Assembly (NCBI RefSeq): GCF_900111615.1
Contig: NZ_FOHU01000005.1
Coordinates: 32,963 to 96,962, forward strand
DNA from: Natronincola peptidivorans
GTDB lineage: Bacteria; Bacillota; Clostridia; Peptostreptococcales; Natronincolaceae
Direction of reading: 5' to 3'
Length of the DNA: 64,000 nt
A program made the position numbers and the translations under genes. The notes under the pieces were generated by a model. That model searched no databases, was not told the DNA's origin, and saw only the letters and a program-made list of their open reading frames with translations. This document shows positions 36,418 through 45,698 of this stretch, in pieces (within the stretch, counting starts at the first letter, position 1; each line of letters opens with the position of its first letter).

Positions 36418-36978
36418 TTAATAGATAGGGGGTGTGATAATGGTAATACCTCTTATGATTTCATCTGTGGGATTATAAAATCTATGACCAATATTTTCTT
36501 TGATATATACACTATCCCCCGACTCTAAGCAGTATTTCTTTTCCTCTAGGAAGATTTCCAGTTGTCCTTCAATAACAAAAATACATTCGTCTGCTTCGTG
36601 TGTAATATTTTCGTCGCTTGTCCATGATTTTGGTTCAAGTGTAAAGAATATGATTTCCATTTTAGGCTTTATTTTTGTATCCGACACCATAGGAGTGACA
36701 AACTCATAGATAATACTGCTTTCCGGCAAAGCTAATTTTTTTCTCTCAGATGCCCTCACCACCACAGGATCCACTGAATCATCTTGCAAAAAAGTGAACA
36801 GTGGTACGCCTAAGGCAACAGCAATCTTTCTTAAGGATGATAAGGACGGTTCAATAATGTTTCTCTCAACTTGTGATATATAACTTGCAGTAACATCTAT
36901 CTCTGAAGCAAGTTCATTTAGTGTCATCCCTTTTTTATGTCTTATCTCTCGAATTCTTTTCCCCAACAAATTTATCAT
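36418..36978 (-). CDS. XRE-family regulator with C-terminal cupin domain
   Basis: 186 aa with AGGGAAGGA before the ATG. The N-terminal helix-turn-helix covers about 5-60 (KGMTLNELASEIDVTASYISQVE). The C-terminal cupin (about 110-180: HEADECIFVIEGQLEIFLEEKK, then SGDSVYIKENIGHRFYN) is likely a small-ligand sensor. Such PuuR/SutR-type regulators often control amine, sulfur or amino-acid genes. It lies upstream of hgcA on the same strand but a terminator intervenes; regulation of hgcAB is possible but unproved. Confidence 0.9.
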   Translation of the reverse strand: MINLLGKRIREIRHKKGMTLNELASEIDVTASYISQVERNIIEPSLSSLRKIAVALGVPLFTFLQDDSVDPVVVRASERKKLALPESSIIYEFVTPMVSDTKIKPKMEIIFFTLEPKSWTSDENITHEADECIFVIEGQLEIFLEEKKYCLESGDSVYIKENIGHRFYNPTDEIIRGITIITPPIY

Positions 36979-37169
36979 TCCTTCCCTCTAGGATTAATAT
37001 CATCCTGACTATTACAATTAATTAATATATACTTCAATTATACTTATTTTAGCATTTATAGACATGAATCACAAGCTAGGGTCTAAAAATTTTTGTACCT
37101 TTCTATAAAATAAAAAAACAACCTTCCTCTACAGTAAAGGCTGTATCAGTCAGTTGCTTTAAATCTACT

Positions 37170-37688
37170 TTATACGATTTTGGGCTCTGGGTACTCCTCA
37201 CCAAAAGTATCAACTGTAACTTCTTTCATTCTTTGAACTTCTAAAGGCTTATCTTGATTGTCTCTCTTGACTGCTACAATTTTTTCTGCTACTTCTACAC
37301 CTTCTATTAATTTGCCAAATGCAGCATATTCTCCATCAAGATGAGGAGATTTAGCTACCATGATAAAAAACTGAGAACCTGCTGAGTTAGGATGCATAGA
37401 TCTAGCCATAGAAAGCACACCCTTTTCATGCTTTAAATCGTTTTTAAAACTATTGGATGAAAACTCACCTTTGATGGAATAACCAGGTCCACCGATCCCC
37501 TTTCCCTCAGGATCTCCACCCTGGATCATAAAACCAGGAATCACTCGGTGAAAAATCACCCCATTATAAAATCCTTTTTTGATTAAGGAAACAAAATTAT
37601 TTACCGTATTAGGAGCGATATCAGGATAAAGCTCTGCCTTCATTACACTTCCATCTTCCATGGTAATAGTAACAATTGGATTTTCCAT
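37170..37688 (-). CDS. ppiB: Cyclophilin-type peptidyl-prolyl cis-trans isomerase
   Basis: 172 aa, start behind GAGAGGAAG. Cyclophilin signature FHRVIPGFMIQGGDPEGKGIGG (about 47-68, with catalytic Arg) and later SAGSQFFIM and YAAFGKLIEG. No signal peptide, so cytoplasmic. It assists protein folding by isomerising X-Pro bonds. Typical single-domain bacterial length. Stands alone. Confidence 0.92.
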   Translation of the reverse strand: MENPIVTITMEDGSVMKAELYPDIAPNTVNNFVSLIKKGFYNGVIFHRVIPGFMIQGGDPEGKGIGGPGYSIKGEFSSNSFKNDLKHEKGVLSMARSMHPNSAGSQFFIMVAKSPHLDGEYAAFGKLIEGVEVAEKIVAVKRDNQDKPLEVQRMKEVTVDTFGEEYPEPKIV

Positions 37689-37803
37689 CTACATCTTCCT
37701 CTCTTCTGTGATTATGGGTATATTTACCTCTTTATCCATATTACTATAGTATTTATAATAATACTAGTTTTTCATTCTACAATTTTAAAATAATTGACTA
37801 TAT

Positions 37804-38286
37804 CTAACAAACTCTACTTCCTCGCTTTGAAATCTTATCAGCAATCCCGGTAGAGGTATAGGCCTCTGGTTTTAAACAGCATCTAAATCCTGATCCTACT
37901 ACCCATCCTGCTATTTCCTTGATTAAATGCTTTGTCTCTCCATTATTTCCGATATCTACATGCACCTCTAGAGAAGCATGAATACTATTATTATTAAGAA
38001 ATTCCATTACCTTTGTTGCTAGCTCGATGCTATCTTGGGTTTCCCTAAATATCTTCTGTCTTATATTTCTAATCCTCTTTAGTTTTTTGATGTCATAGAA
38101 AAAGATACCGCCTTTTCCTTTGCGAACCAAAGCAATTACTGAAACCATTTTTGTATAATTATCCATATTTTGCGAATCTGTACCAACAGAAATAACATAA
38201 TCTACTTCTAAATCCTTGCTGGTGTACTCTTTAATTATTTCACAAACCCCATCAAAGCTTAACTCTCCATAGGTAATGCTTTTCAT
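37804..38286 (-). CDS. YkuK-like (DUF458) RNase H-fold protein
   Basis: 160 aa, ATG behind GGAGGTG. DUF458 family from Bacillus YkuK: VDYVISVGTDSQN (about 28-40) with an acidic residue of an RNase H-like fold, LEVHVDIGNNGETKHLI (about 104-120), and a cysteine-containing C-terminus. Predicted to be a nuclease-like protein of unknown substrate. No partner gene is obvious. Confidence 0.8.
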   Translation of the reverse strand: MKSITYGELSFDGVCEIIKEYTSKDLEVDYVISVGTDSQNMDNYTKMVSVIALVRKGKGGIFFYDIKKLKRIRNIRQKIFRETQDSIELATKVMEFLNNNSIHASLEVHVDIGNNGETKHLIKEIAGWVVGSGFRCCLKPEAYTSTGIADKISKRGSRVC

Positions 38287-38465
38287 TGTAACACCTCCAA
38301 GTTATTTCTGCATCTTATTTATTATATTCGATACTTTTATTTTATGTCATTCTTCCATTATTATTTAAAATCCTTTCTATTTTCCGTTAAATCTTTTTTA
38401 TGCTTGTTTCTATCAATCTTAACAATTTCTTAATAGTTTCTTTAGCTTTCTTTGTAGTTTATTCA

Positions 38466-38493
38466 TTGTATTATAATAAGCAGCTGTTATAAT
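38466..38493 (+). promoter_or_regulatory. Sigma-A-like promoter of candidate ncRNA
   Basis: TTGTAT (38466-38471) and TATAAT (38488-38493) with 16-base spacing, pointing to the plus strand, where no coding gene follows. Confidence 0.5.
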
Positions 38494-38499
38494 AATAAA

Positions 38500-38663
38500 T
38501 ATACAAAATTAAATATTCAACCAACCTGCCAACAGATTGATATATGTATAGGTTTATTGTCAATATTCATGCGATAATTACCAATATTCTTTATGTTATG
38601 TTAACCTTATTAACCTTTAAAGAATAAAACCTAACCATATTTATACAGGCAGGTTTTTTTTAT
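38500..38663 (+). ncRNA. Candidate structured small RNA of about 160 nt
   Basis: In a 377-base gap (38287-38663) between minus-strand genes, a plus-strand promoter is followed by sequence whose ends pair: AACCTGCC (38523-38530) with GGCAGGTT (38648-38655), immediately followed by TTTTTTATTT. Inside, TATATG (38541-38546) pairs with CATAT (38636-38640) and TAGGTTTATT (38549-38558) with AATAAAACCTA (38623-38633, one bulge). A central region of about 64 bases remains. A rod with a closing stem that doubles as terminator resembles 6S RNA architecture, but the family was not established. Confidence 0.45.
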
Positions 38664-40475
38664 TTACCCTTCAATTCCAGCCATCTTTATTAGATATAAA
38701 GCATTTCTTGTGGTGGAAACTCCAGGCCTTAGTTTATAGTCAAAATATATTTTATTATCCTTATAATATTCCTGGAAGTGATAGTTTCTTATTTTTCCAT
38801 TGCTTTCTTTTTCTATTTCCCCCAGCTCAAGATCATGAGTGGATACCATCCCCATGCTGTCAAGACCATAAAGTTTATTTATCAATCGCTTAGCTCCAAT
38901 ATGCCTATCCTGTGAGTTGGTTCCTTTAAAAACTTCATCCAGCAGGAAAAAAACCTGACCTTCTCCTTCTGCAGCTTTTACAATTTCTTTGATTCGCAGC
39001 AGCTCTGCATAAAAGGAAGATATGCTTTTTTCTAAATTATCACTAATCCGCATGCAAGTAAATATTTTCATAAAGGAACATTGGAAATAACTGGCACAAA
39101 CAGGTGCTCCGGAGTAGGCTAATACAAGATTTATACCAGCTGTTCTCAATAAGGTGCTTTTCCCTGACATGTTAGAGCCGGTGATTAATAATATCCTTGA
39201 TGGCTCCATAATAGTCACATCGTTGTCTACCTGGTTATTTGTCAGCAAAGGATGCCCAAGGTTTTTTGTTTCAAAAACTGAAGGCTTCTCTGTAAACTTT
39301 GGCATTGTCCAGTGAGGATAATCAAAGCTTATACTGGCTAAGCTAGATAATGCCTCCATTTCTCCTAGGACTTCTAACCATTTTTCGATCAATCCTCCTG
39401 ACTGTTCCTTCCATCTTTCTAATGCCACCATACATTGATAATCCCATAGGGTAATAATATTGATTGGTAAGAATACAAAATTACTTCTATTGGAAATGCT
39501 GTCTACTAAAGTTTCTAGTTTGTTTATCTGATGAAAGGCCTTAGTCCCTTCTTGATTAACTAAGGATTTCTGTAGATCCTTTATATATTTACTATCATAA
39601 CTGGTTGTTTCAAAGTGTATTAACATTTTTCCATAGGTTTTAATATTGTTTTTGTATTGAAATACAGTATTGAGTATATGGTTTCTTTTCTTTACCTTGA
39701 TAAGTAATAAGCAGATATGGATAATGATTGCTAAAATAGGAATGATTTTTGAAATCCTATGAGCACCAAAAGCTAAGAAAATAGATAATATTGTCGCTAT
39801 GGGCAGCAGCTTTATCCCGAATCCTACCCACTTTTTCCTATAAAAAGGGTATTGATGTGTAGCCCAATTTAGTAGTGTAGCTTCATTTAGTTTTTTATCA
39901 TTTATCCTCATAGCTTCCATCTGAAATTTTTGTCTCCACCATAGCTTTCTACTTAACTCTTTTATTGTCTCCTGTCTTTTATATAATATAGTACTGCTAT
40001 GGCAAGGCTTAGTAAGGAATTCATTAAGCTTTTTTCTGCCATGATAAGTTTCAGCAGTATTTGTCCATTGGAATAAAGAGCCTTTCCCAAAAATGTCAAG
40101 ATCTTGAGAGAATTGGTGGCTTTCATCTCGAAATTCTTCTCCTGTATCTTTAAATTTTGTCCATTTTCCGTGTAACCGATCCATGGCGGTTTCATTAATT
40201 CTTCTGAGGAGCTGTATACAATGGTTGAAGTTTTTTACTCTATTATATACTGCCACTAGATAAACAAATATTCCTATGAAGATAATCATACTGCTCCAAA
40301 ATAGATAGTACAAATTCATCCTATTAGAAATACCTGCTACGATAATACCGGTGATGGCTGTTATTAGTCTCCAATTACCGATGTTGTTTATGGATTTCTC
40401 CAGTTCTTTCCATTTTTTATCATAATACTTCCATCGTTTTTCATAGATATGCTTTTGCTTTTTCAGAATTATCAA
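38664..40475 (-). CDS. Membrane-associated MutS-like ATPase
   Basis: 603 aa. The C-terminal MutS ATPase domain (about 410-590) is clear: LLITGSNMSGKSTLLRTAG (Walker A), FFLLDEVFKGTNS (Walker B) and MVSTHDLELGEIE. Before it are a helical core and two hydrophobic regions (about 38-75 and 215-265) with TM helices. The mismatch-recognition domain of true MutS is absent, so it is a MutS-like membrane protein of unknown function. The start is uncertain: the TTG at 40475 directly abuts GAGGAG, so a slightly downstream non-ATG start is more likely. Confidence 0.82.
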   Translation of the reverse strand: MIILKKQKHIYEKRWKYYDKKWKELEKSINNIGNWRLITAITGIIVAGISNRMNLYYLFWSSMIIFIGIFVYLVAVYNRVKNFNHCIQLLRRINETAMDRLHGKWTKFKDTGEEFRDESHQFSQDLDIFGKGSLFQWTNTAETYHGRKKLNEFLTKPCHSSTILYKRQETIKELSRKLWWRQKFQMEAMRINDKKLNEATLLNWATHQYPFYRKKWVGFGIKLLPIATILSIFLAFGAHRISKIIPILAIIIHICLLLIKVKKRNHILNTVFQYKNNIKTYGKMLIHFETTSYDSKYIKDLQKSLVNQEGTKAFHQINKLETLVDSISNRSNFVFLPINIITLWDYQCMVALERWKEQSGGLIEKWLEVLGEMEALSSLASISFDYPHWTMPKFTEKPSVFETKNLGHPLLTNNQVDNDVTIMEPSRILLITGSNMSGKSTLLRTAGINLVLAYSGAPVCASYFQCSFMKIFTCMRISDNLEKSISSFYAELLRIKEIVKAAEGEGQVFFLLDEVFKGTNSQDRHIGAKRLINKLYGLDSMGMVSTHDLELGEIEKESNGKIRNYHFQEYYKDNKIYFDYKLRPGVSTTRNALYLIKMAGIEG

Positions 40476-40630
40476 CTCCTCTTGCTTATATCATAGCCTA
40501 AATATAAATAAAAAAGAAGACTAGGAATATTTTGCGTCTATTCATAGTCTCTCTTTCTCAATTTTATCTTTCCCTATTTAATGTATATACTTTCATTATA
40601 AAATCTAGAAAAAAGAAAAACAAGAAGATC

Positions 40631-41551
40631 CTATTCTTCAAACATCAGTTGATAAACTTCCATAGTTCTTAAAGGGTTTAATTCTTCATCTTGCTTCATA
40701 TATTCAACTAAATCAGGGTCTAATTCTGTAGCAGCAATCAGGTCCCTCATGGCCTTTTCGTATAAATTCATCAAGGCATATAAACAGGCTCTATTGTAGT
40801 ACAGTACTGCTACTTCTTTATTAAAGCCAATTGCTTTACTAAGAGCATCTACGCCTTTCTGGAATTCTTCCTTTTCTTTATAAATGATTGCTAGATTGAA
40901 ATAGCTATATGGAAAATGAGGATTTTTTTCAATGGAATCCAAATAATAATTAATGGCCTCTTCACTCTTACCCATCTTTTTTAGTACTACCCCCATATTA
41001 AAGAGTGCTTTATAATGCTCAGGGTCCATTTCTAAGCCTTTTTGAGTCATTTCAAGTGATAGTTGATTTTCATTGATTTCTTCATAGATAGATCCTAGAT
41101 TAATATGGGCCCAAAAATCTTCTGGATCTAATTCTATCACCTTTTTATAATACTGTGCAGCTACCTTCTTTTGTCCTATTTCATCATAGGCATTTGCTAA
41201 GAAAAAATACGCTCTATCATAGTAAGGGTCAATTTCTATAGCTTTTTTATAATATTTAATTGCCTTCATATATTTCTTTTCATTGTCATAGGCTATAGCC
41301 AAGCTATAATAGCCCCTAGCCTCCTGAGGATCGATATGTAACACTTCTTGGTACTTTTCCTTTGCGGCATCATACTCCCCTAACTCATCATAGATCAATC
41401 CCATATCTAATAAAAGATCTATATCTTCATTTCCGCCCTTACATCCATAAGCTTTTTGAAAAAAGTGCAGGGCCTTATCCAATTGATTTTCTTCTTTAAA
41501 CTTATTTCCTATAATCTTATAGTTATCTAACATGTACTGATTATCCTTCAT
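40631..41551 (-). CDS. Tetratricopeptide-repeat protein
   Basis: 306 aa made almost entirely of about eight TPR units, e.g. ALHFFQKAYGCKG, YYSLAIAYDNEKKYMKAIKYY, AYFFLANAYDEIG and FWAHINLGSIYEEI. No signal peptide or membrane helix. A scaffold or adaptor role is typical; the partner is unknown. Start behind GGAAGGG. Confidence 0.9.
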   Translation of the reverse strand: MKDNQYMLDNYKIIGNKFKEENQLDKALHFFQKAYGCKGGNEDIDLLLDMGLIYDELGEYDAAKEKYQEVLHIDPQEARGYYSLAIAYDNEKKYMKAIKYYKKAIEIDPYYDRAYFFLANAYDEIGQKKVAAQYYKKVIELDPEDFWAHINLGSIYEEINENQLSLEMTQKGLEMDPEHYKALFNMGVVLKKMGKSEEAINYYLDSIEKNPHFPYSYFNLAIIYKEKEEFQKGVDALSKAIGFNKEVAVLYYNRACLYALMNLYEKAMRDLIAATELDPDLVEYMKQDEELNPLRTMEVYQLMFEE

Positions 41552-41799
41552 AACAGCTATCCCTTCCTATATACTTACCTAGTTTTCTTTTTGTCATTAG
41601 TATTTCTTAATTACTTATATTCTAATAAAGTTTTCAAATTAGTTATTTTATATACCTCACATTTATTATAACTACGCTTTTGCTGTTCTTCAACAAATTT
41701 TGATAAATATTTGCTTTTTCTGAAAAATAGGAAAATGCACCTACTGATTTGCAGATGCATTCATAGAAAATTTTTAAAAAAATGTATTTTACAGCTTAG

Positions 41800-43182
41800 T
41801 TACCAATTAGGCTCAACACCAGCTTGTTTTCCCTCTCTTAGCCCTCTGCCTACAATAACTGTTATGATTGGAAAGATGTAGCAAAGTACCGCATAGGGGA
41901 TATAGCTTATGGCTGAAACACCAGTAATCATACTGATAATTAATGCATTGATATTCCAAGGGATTATTGGTGCTATGATGGTACCTGTGTCTGAAATGGT
42001 TCTAGCTAATACCTTATTATCTAAACCCAGCTGGTGATATTTTTCTTTGAATAGCTTTCCTGGAATGATAACTCCTGCCGCTTGATCACAGGTGACAATT
42101 GTCAATACGCTACTAATAATACCCGTCTTGAAAATTAATTGTCCTTTTGTTTTTGTACTAGAAATGGTTTTATTGATAACAAGATGAATCAATCCAGATT
42201 TTTCTAATATACTGCTTAGGCCAATGGCACCAGCAACAATTAATACTACCTCCAACATGGAGACCATCCCCCCACTATGAAGAATACTATTTAACTCTGC
42301 TGAAGCAGTGTTTCCTTTGTATCCAAAAACAATAGCATAGGCTAAGTCTAAAATAGACATTTTTTGTAATCCAAAACTTATAAATATTCCACTTACTAAA
42401 CCTAAGGTTATTGTTGACAGCATCTTTATACCTACAATAGATAGGCATAAAACACCGATCGGTAGTAATAATAATAATGGCGAGATATAAAATTCTTGTA
42501 ATATGGTGGCTTTGTATAATTCTAAGCTATCTATGTCAGCAGTGATGGAATATCTGCCGCCGATAAAATAATAAATCCCTGCCGTTAGAAAATATACTGG
42601 CATCAAGGTCTTCATCATGGTTCTTAAAGTGTCCCTATAGGTGGTTTCCATAGTGGATAGAGTAAGATTTAATAGTCCAGATATGGGAGAAATTTTGTCT
42701 GCCAGATAAGCGCCAGAAATAATCACTCCTAATAATACACCTTCCGGTATGCCAAATCCCCTGCCCATGCCTAATATAGCTATGCCAATGGTACTTATGG
42801 TACCTACAGCTGTGCCTATAAAAATTGCCATCACTGAGGTAAACAAAAAAGCAGAAAATAAAAAGTTCATCCCTTCCATATATTGAAACCCATAATAAAT
42901 CATGGCAGGTACAGTTCCTGAGGACATCCAAATGGAAATAGTGGCCCCTATAAGCAGAATCAGTACATAGATTGATTTGCATTCCTTTATACCCTCTAAC
43001 ATCATATCTTTTAAGGCATACAAAGAAAAACCTCTTTTAGTCAACACCGCTATAGTCATTAGAATACTTCCTATAAACCCCCATACTAAAGAGACTTTAA
43101 AGAAAATACAACTTCCTATGAATAGTAGACTCGTTATACCTATATAGTATGCATCTTTTTTTGTTCCTGTACTTTTTTTCAT
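41800..43182 (-). CDS. nhaC: NhaC-family Na+/H+ antiporter
   Basis: 460 aa from the ATG at 43182 (AGGTG five bases upstream); a GTG at 43194 is possible. About 11-12 hydrophobic helices, with GAYLADKISPISGLLNLTL and TCDQAAGVIIPGKLF typical of the NhaC/malate-lactate antiporter family. It exchanges Na+ for H+ (or Na+-lactate for H+-malate in related MleN proteins), useful for pH and sodium homeostasis, particularly in an alkaliphilic host. A dispersed repeat lies upstream. Confidence 0.85.
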   Translation of the reverse strand: MKKSTGTKKDAYYIGITSLLFIGSCIFFKVSLVWGFIGSILMTIAVLTKRGFSLYALKDMMLEGIKECKSIYVLILLIGATISIWMSSGTVPAMIYYGFQYMEGMNFLFSAFLFTSVMAIFIGTAVGTISTIGIAILGMGRGFGIPEGVLLGVIISGAYLADKISPISGLLNLTLSTMETTYRDTLRTMMKTLMPVYFLTAGIYYFIGGRYSITADIDSLELYKATILQEFYISPLLLLLPIGVLCLSIVGIKMLSTITLGLVSGIFISFGLQKMSILDLAYAIVFGYKGNTASAELNSILHSGGMVSMLEVVLIVAGAIGLSSILEKSGLIHLVINKTISSTKTKGQLIFKTGIISSVLTIVTCDQAAGVIIPGKLFKEKYHQLGLDNKVLARTISDTGTIIAPIIPWNINALIISMITGVSAISYIPYAVLCYIFPIITVIVGRGLREGKQAGVEPNW

Positions 43183-43248
43183 CCAGCACCTCACGATTGT
43201 TGCTTCATCATTTGCGCATAAAAATATATCCTCTACTATTCATTAAAA

Positions 43249-43297
43249 CATAACCAATTTGACTCCGTCAATTTGTTTTCGCTGGATGACACAACTA
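43249..43297. repeat. 49-bp dispersed repeat, copy 2
   Basis: Matches 26043-26091 at 45 of 49 positions, located between nhaC and cvfB. Confidence 0.8.
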
Positions 43298-43314
43298 ATA
43301 AAAGGATTCAATAT

Positions 43315-44157
43315 TTATTTTTTCATCAATTCTATGCCCTTCTCTGTGAAGCTAATGATGCCTTCCTTCAACAGCCTTCCTGTTGCTCGTTTAAAAGCAC
43401 GTTTGCTCATGTTTAATTCATCTTTTATCTTACTGGGATCACTGTTATCATTTAGAGCCAATGCTCCATTATTCACTTTCAATTTATTTACTATAACCTC
43501 TGCATCTTTATCCATTTGCTTATAGGCTTTTTCTCTTAAGCTTAAATCTAGTTTTCCATCCTCTTTCACCTTTGTTACTCTAGCCTCTATTTCGTCTCCT
43601 GCATCATATCCACCATATAGCTCCTGCTGCGGGATCAATCCATGATATTGATAATCAACGGCGACAAATCCTCCTAGCTCTTTATGAATTTGATAGATGA
43701 TTCCGTGAACCTTATCCTCTTCTTTATAGGGAGATTCACTGCTGAGAAGCTTATAAATCTCCATGGTTGCACAGAGTCTATTGCTTTTATCTATGTACAT
43801 ACCTACTAAATAGTCTTCACCCTGTTGGACTCTTTTGGTTTGCTCTTTAAACGGTAGCAATAAATCCCTTTCTAATCCCCAATCTAAAAAAGCACCAATC
43901 TTTGTAACTTCTACTACCCTCAGAAGGGCGATCCTTCCTAGGGTAATCTTTGGTTTTCTTGTCGTGGCAACCATTTCATCCTGTGAATCTCTATAAACAA
44001 AGACCTCAATTTCATCTCCTACTTTGGCTTCCTCCGGTAGCTCTTTGCTAGACAATAGGATGCTTTCTCTATTGTTATCCTGCTGTGCTGCAAGGAATCC
44101 TCCATCTGAGGTGATTTTTACTATCTCTAGCTTCTGTATTATCCCTAATTCTATCAC
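43315..44157 (-). CDS. cvfB: S1-like RNA-binding protein CvfB
   Basis: 280 aa, GTG start behind GAAGGTG. Three S1-like segments and a winged-helix C-terminus fit the CvfB family: GRIALLRVVEVTKIGAFLDWGLERDL (about 71-96), VHGIIYQIHKELGGFVAVD, DEIEARVTKVKEDGKLDLSL, and FKRATGRLLKEG (about 258-269). CvfB affects virulence-gene expression in Staphylococcus and is a general RNA binder. Stands alone. Confidence 0.88.
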   Translation of the reverse strand: MIELGIIQKLEIVKITSDGGFLAAQQDNNRESILLSSKELPEEAKVGDEIEVFVYRDSQDEMVATTRKPKITLGRIALLRVVEVTKIGAFLDWGLERDLLLPFKEQTKRVQQGEDYLVGMYIDKSNRLCATMEIYKLLSSESPYKEEDKVHGIIYQIHKELGGFVAVDYQYHGLIPQQELYGGYDAGDEIEARVTKVKEDGKLDLSLREKAYKQMDKDAEVIVNKLKVNNGALALNDNSDPSKIKDELNMSKRAFKRATGRLLKEGIISFTEKGIELMKK

Positions 44158-44213
44158 TTTGTCACCTTCTCTTCTCGTAATATCCTTCTTAAGTGGAGCT
44201 CTTGTTTTTTACA

Positions 44214-45443
44214 TCAAAAGGCAAAATTTCCATCTTTAAATATGAGTATTTCCTTTCCTTCTGCAGTGATACCTATTATTTCAAGATCTGGTGTACCTAT
44301 CATGAAGTCTTCATGTACTAAAGAATCATTGACACCTAATTTATCTAATTCCTCTTTGCTTTTGTTCTCTCCATCCTTTATACATACTGGATATGCTTTA
44401 CCTAAGGCTAAATGACTAGATGCATTTTCATCAAAAAGCGTATTATAAAACAGTATATTAGCATTGGAGATAGGCGAGTTATAGGGTACTAGAGCAACTT
44501 CCCCGAGATAATGGGCCCCTTCATCTGTTTCCATGATCCCCTTCAAGGTGTCATAGCCTTTCTTGGCAGTAAAACCTACTATTTTTCCATCTTTAAAGGT
44601 AAAGGTAAAATCTTCAATCAAGTTTCCGTTATAATTAAAAGGCTTTGTGCTGACAACAGTTCCATTTACGCCATTTTTACTGGGGGCAGTAAATACCTCC
44701 TCTGTTGGCATATTAGCAATAAACTCTACGCCCTCAGGGGTATACTCAGAGCCTCCAATCCATAGATGTTCTTCAGATAGTTGTATTTTTAAATCTGTTC
44801 CCTGCGAATTTTTAAAGTGTAAAAGCTTGAACCTATTCGTATTTAAAAATTCTGTTCGTTTTTTAAGATTATCTTTATGCTGCTGCCAAGCATCAACAGG
44901 GTCCTCAGTATTTACTCTTACAGCCTCAAGTATAGCTGTCCATAGTTTTTGAACCGCCTCTTCTTCAGATAGATGAGAAAATACTTTTTTAGCCCAAGCT
45001 TTGGTTGGAATAGATGCTACACACCAAGTGTTTTTGTTTTCCATGAGTCTTTCTCTATATTCCTTTAAAGCGGTACTGGCGGTTTTCTGTGCTTTAGCTA
45101 TCCTTGTGGCTGCTACATCCTTCATAAGCTCAGGATCTGAGGCAGAGATACTTAGGAAAGCCGCTCCTTCTGATGCGTAGGAAATATACATTTCCTTTTG
45201 CCAATTTGGAAATTCTTCAAAAACTTCTTCTGGAGCGTGTAGGTATTTTATTTTAGAGGTTAACTCATCCTTCCAATTTATTACTACATCCCTTGCACCC
45301 TCCTCATAGGCAATTCTTGCTATAATCCTAGTAAAATCAGCGGCTTCTATAGGAGAATGAATCATCAGGGTTTGATTCTTTTGGATGTTTATTCCTGTTT
45401 TCACCAGTAACCTAGCATATTTCTCTAATAGCATAGTATTCAT
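44214..45443 (-). CDS. M29-family aminopeptidase
   Basis: 409 aa, start behind AAAGGAG. AmpS/PepS-type segments: FIANMPTEEVFTAP (about 263-276), FTAKKGYDTLKGIMETDEGAHYLGEVALVPYNSPI (rest of the metal site) and NASSHLALGKAYP, containing the Glu and His ligands of the di-metal centre. It cleaves N-terminal residues from peptides in the cytoplasm. Common in fermentative Firmicutes that use peptides. Confidence 0.92.
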   Translation of the reverse strand: MNTMLLEKYARLLVKTGINIQKNQTLMIHSPIEAADFTRIIARIAYEEGARDVVINWKDELTSKIKYLHAPEEVFEEFPNWQKEMYISYASEGAAFLSISASDPELMKDVAATRIAKAQKTASTALKEYRERLMENKNTWCVASIPTKAWAKKVFSHLSEEEAVQKLWTAILEAVRVNTEDPVDAWQQHKDNLKKRTEFLNTNRFKLLHFKNSQGTDLKIQLSEEHLWIGGSEYTPEGVEFIANMPTEEVFTAPSKNGVNGTVVSTKPFNYNGNLIEDFTFTFKDGKIVGFTAKKGYDTLKGIMETDEGAHYLGEVALVPYNSPISNANILFYNTLFDENASSHLALGKAYPVCIKDGENKSKEELDKLGVNDSLVHEDFMIGTPDLEIIGITAEGKEILIFKDGNFAF

Positions 45444-45647
45444 CTTAAAACTCCTTTCCTTCTTACTTATTGTATATCATAGCATTTCTAATTTACCCTT
45501 ATTATTGCTATTTTACACTTGGATTTATCCAAAGCTTTGATTATAAAAGCTATCGTATGTAAAACAAATCAATAGCATGGTCTTCATTATATATTAGACA
45601 TATTTTTAATAAATCCTTTACTCTAAATCCAATTACACAAAAAGAAC

Positions 45648-45673
45648 AAGGACCTAGGAGATCCTAAGTCCTT
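45648..45673 (-). terminator. Terminator of the DUF3788/GyrI-like pair
   Basis: A 12-bp stem with one G-T pair (45648-45659 with 45662-45673), followed on the minus strand by TGTTCTTTTTGTG. Confidence 0.75.
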
Positions 45674-45698
45674 AATTATCCTATTCAGAAACATCAAA

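Noticed and set aside
38500-38663. Calling the candidate RNA a definite 6S RNA
   Set aside because: The rod shape is suggestive but the apical part does not show a clear conserved 6S core by eye.
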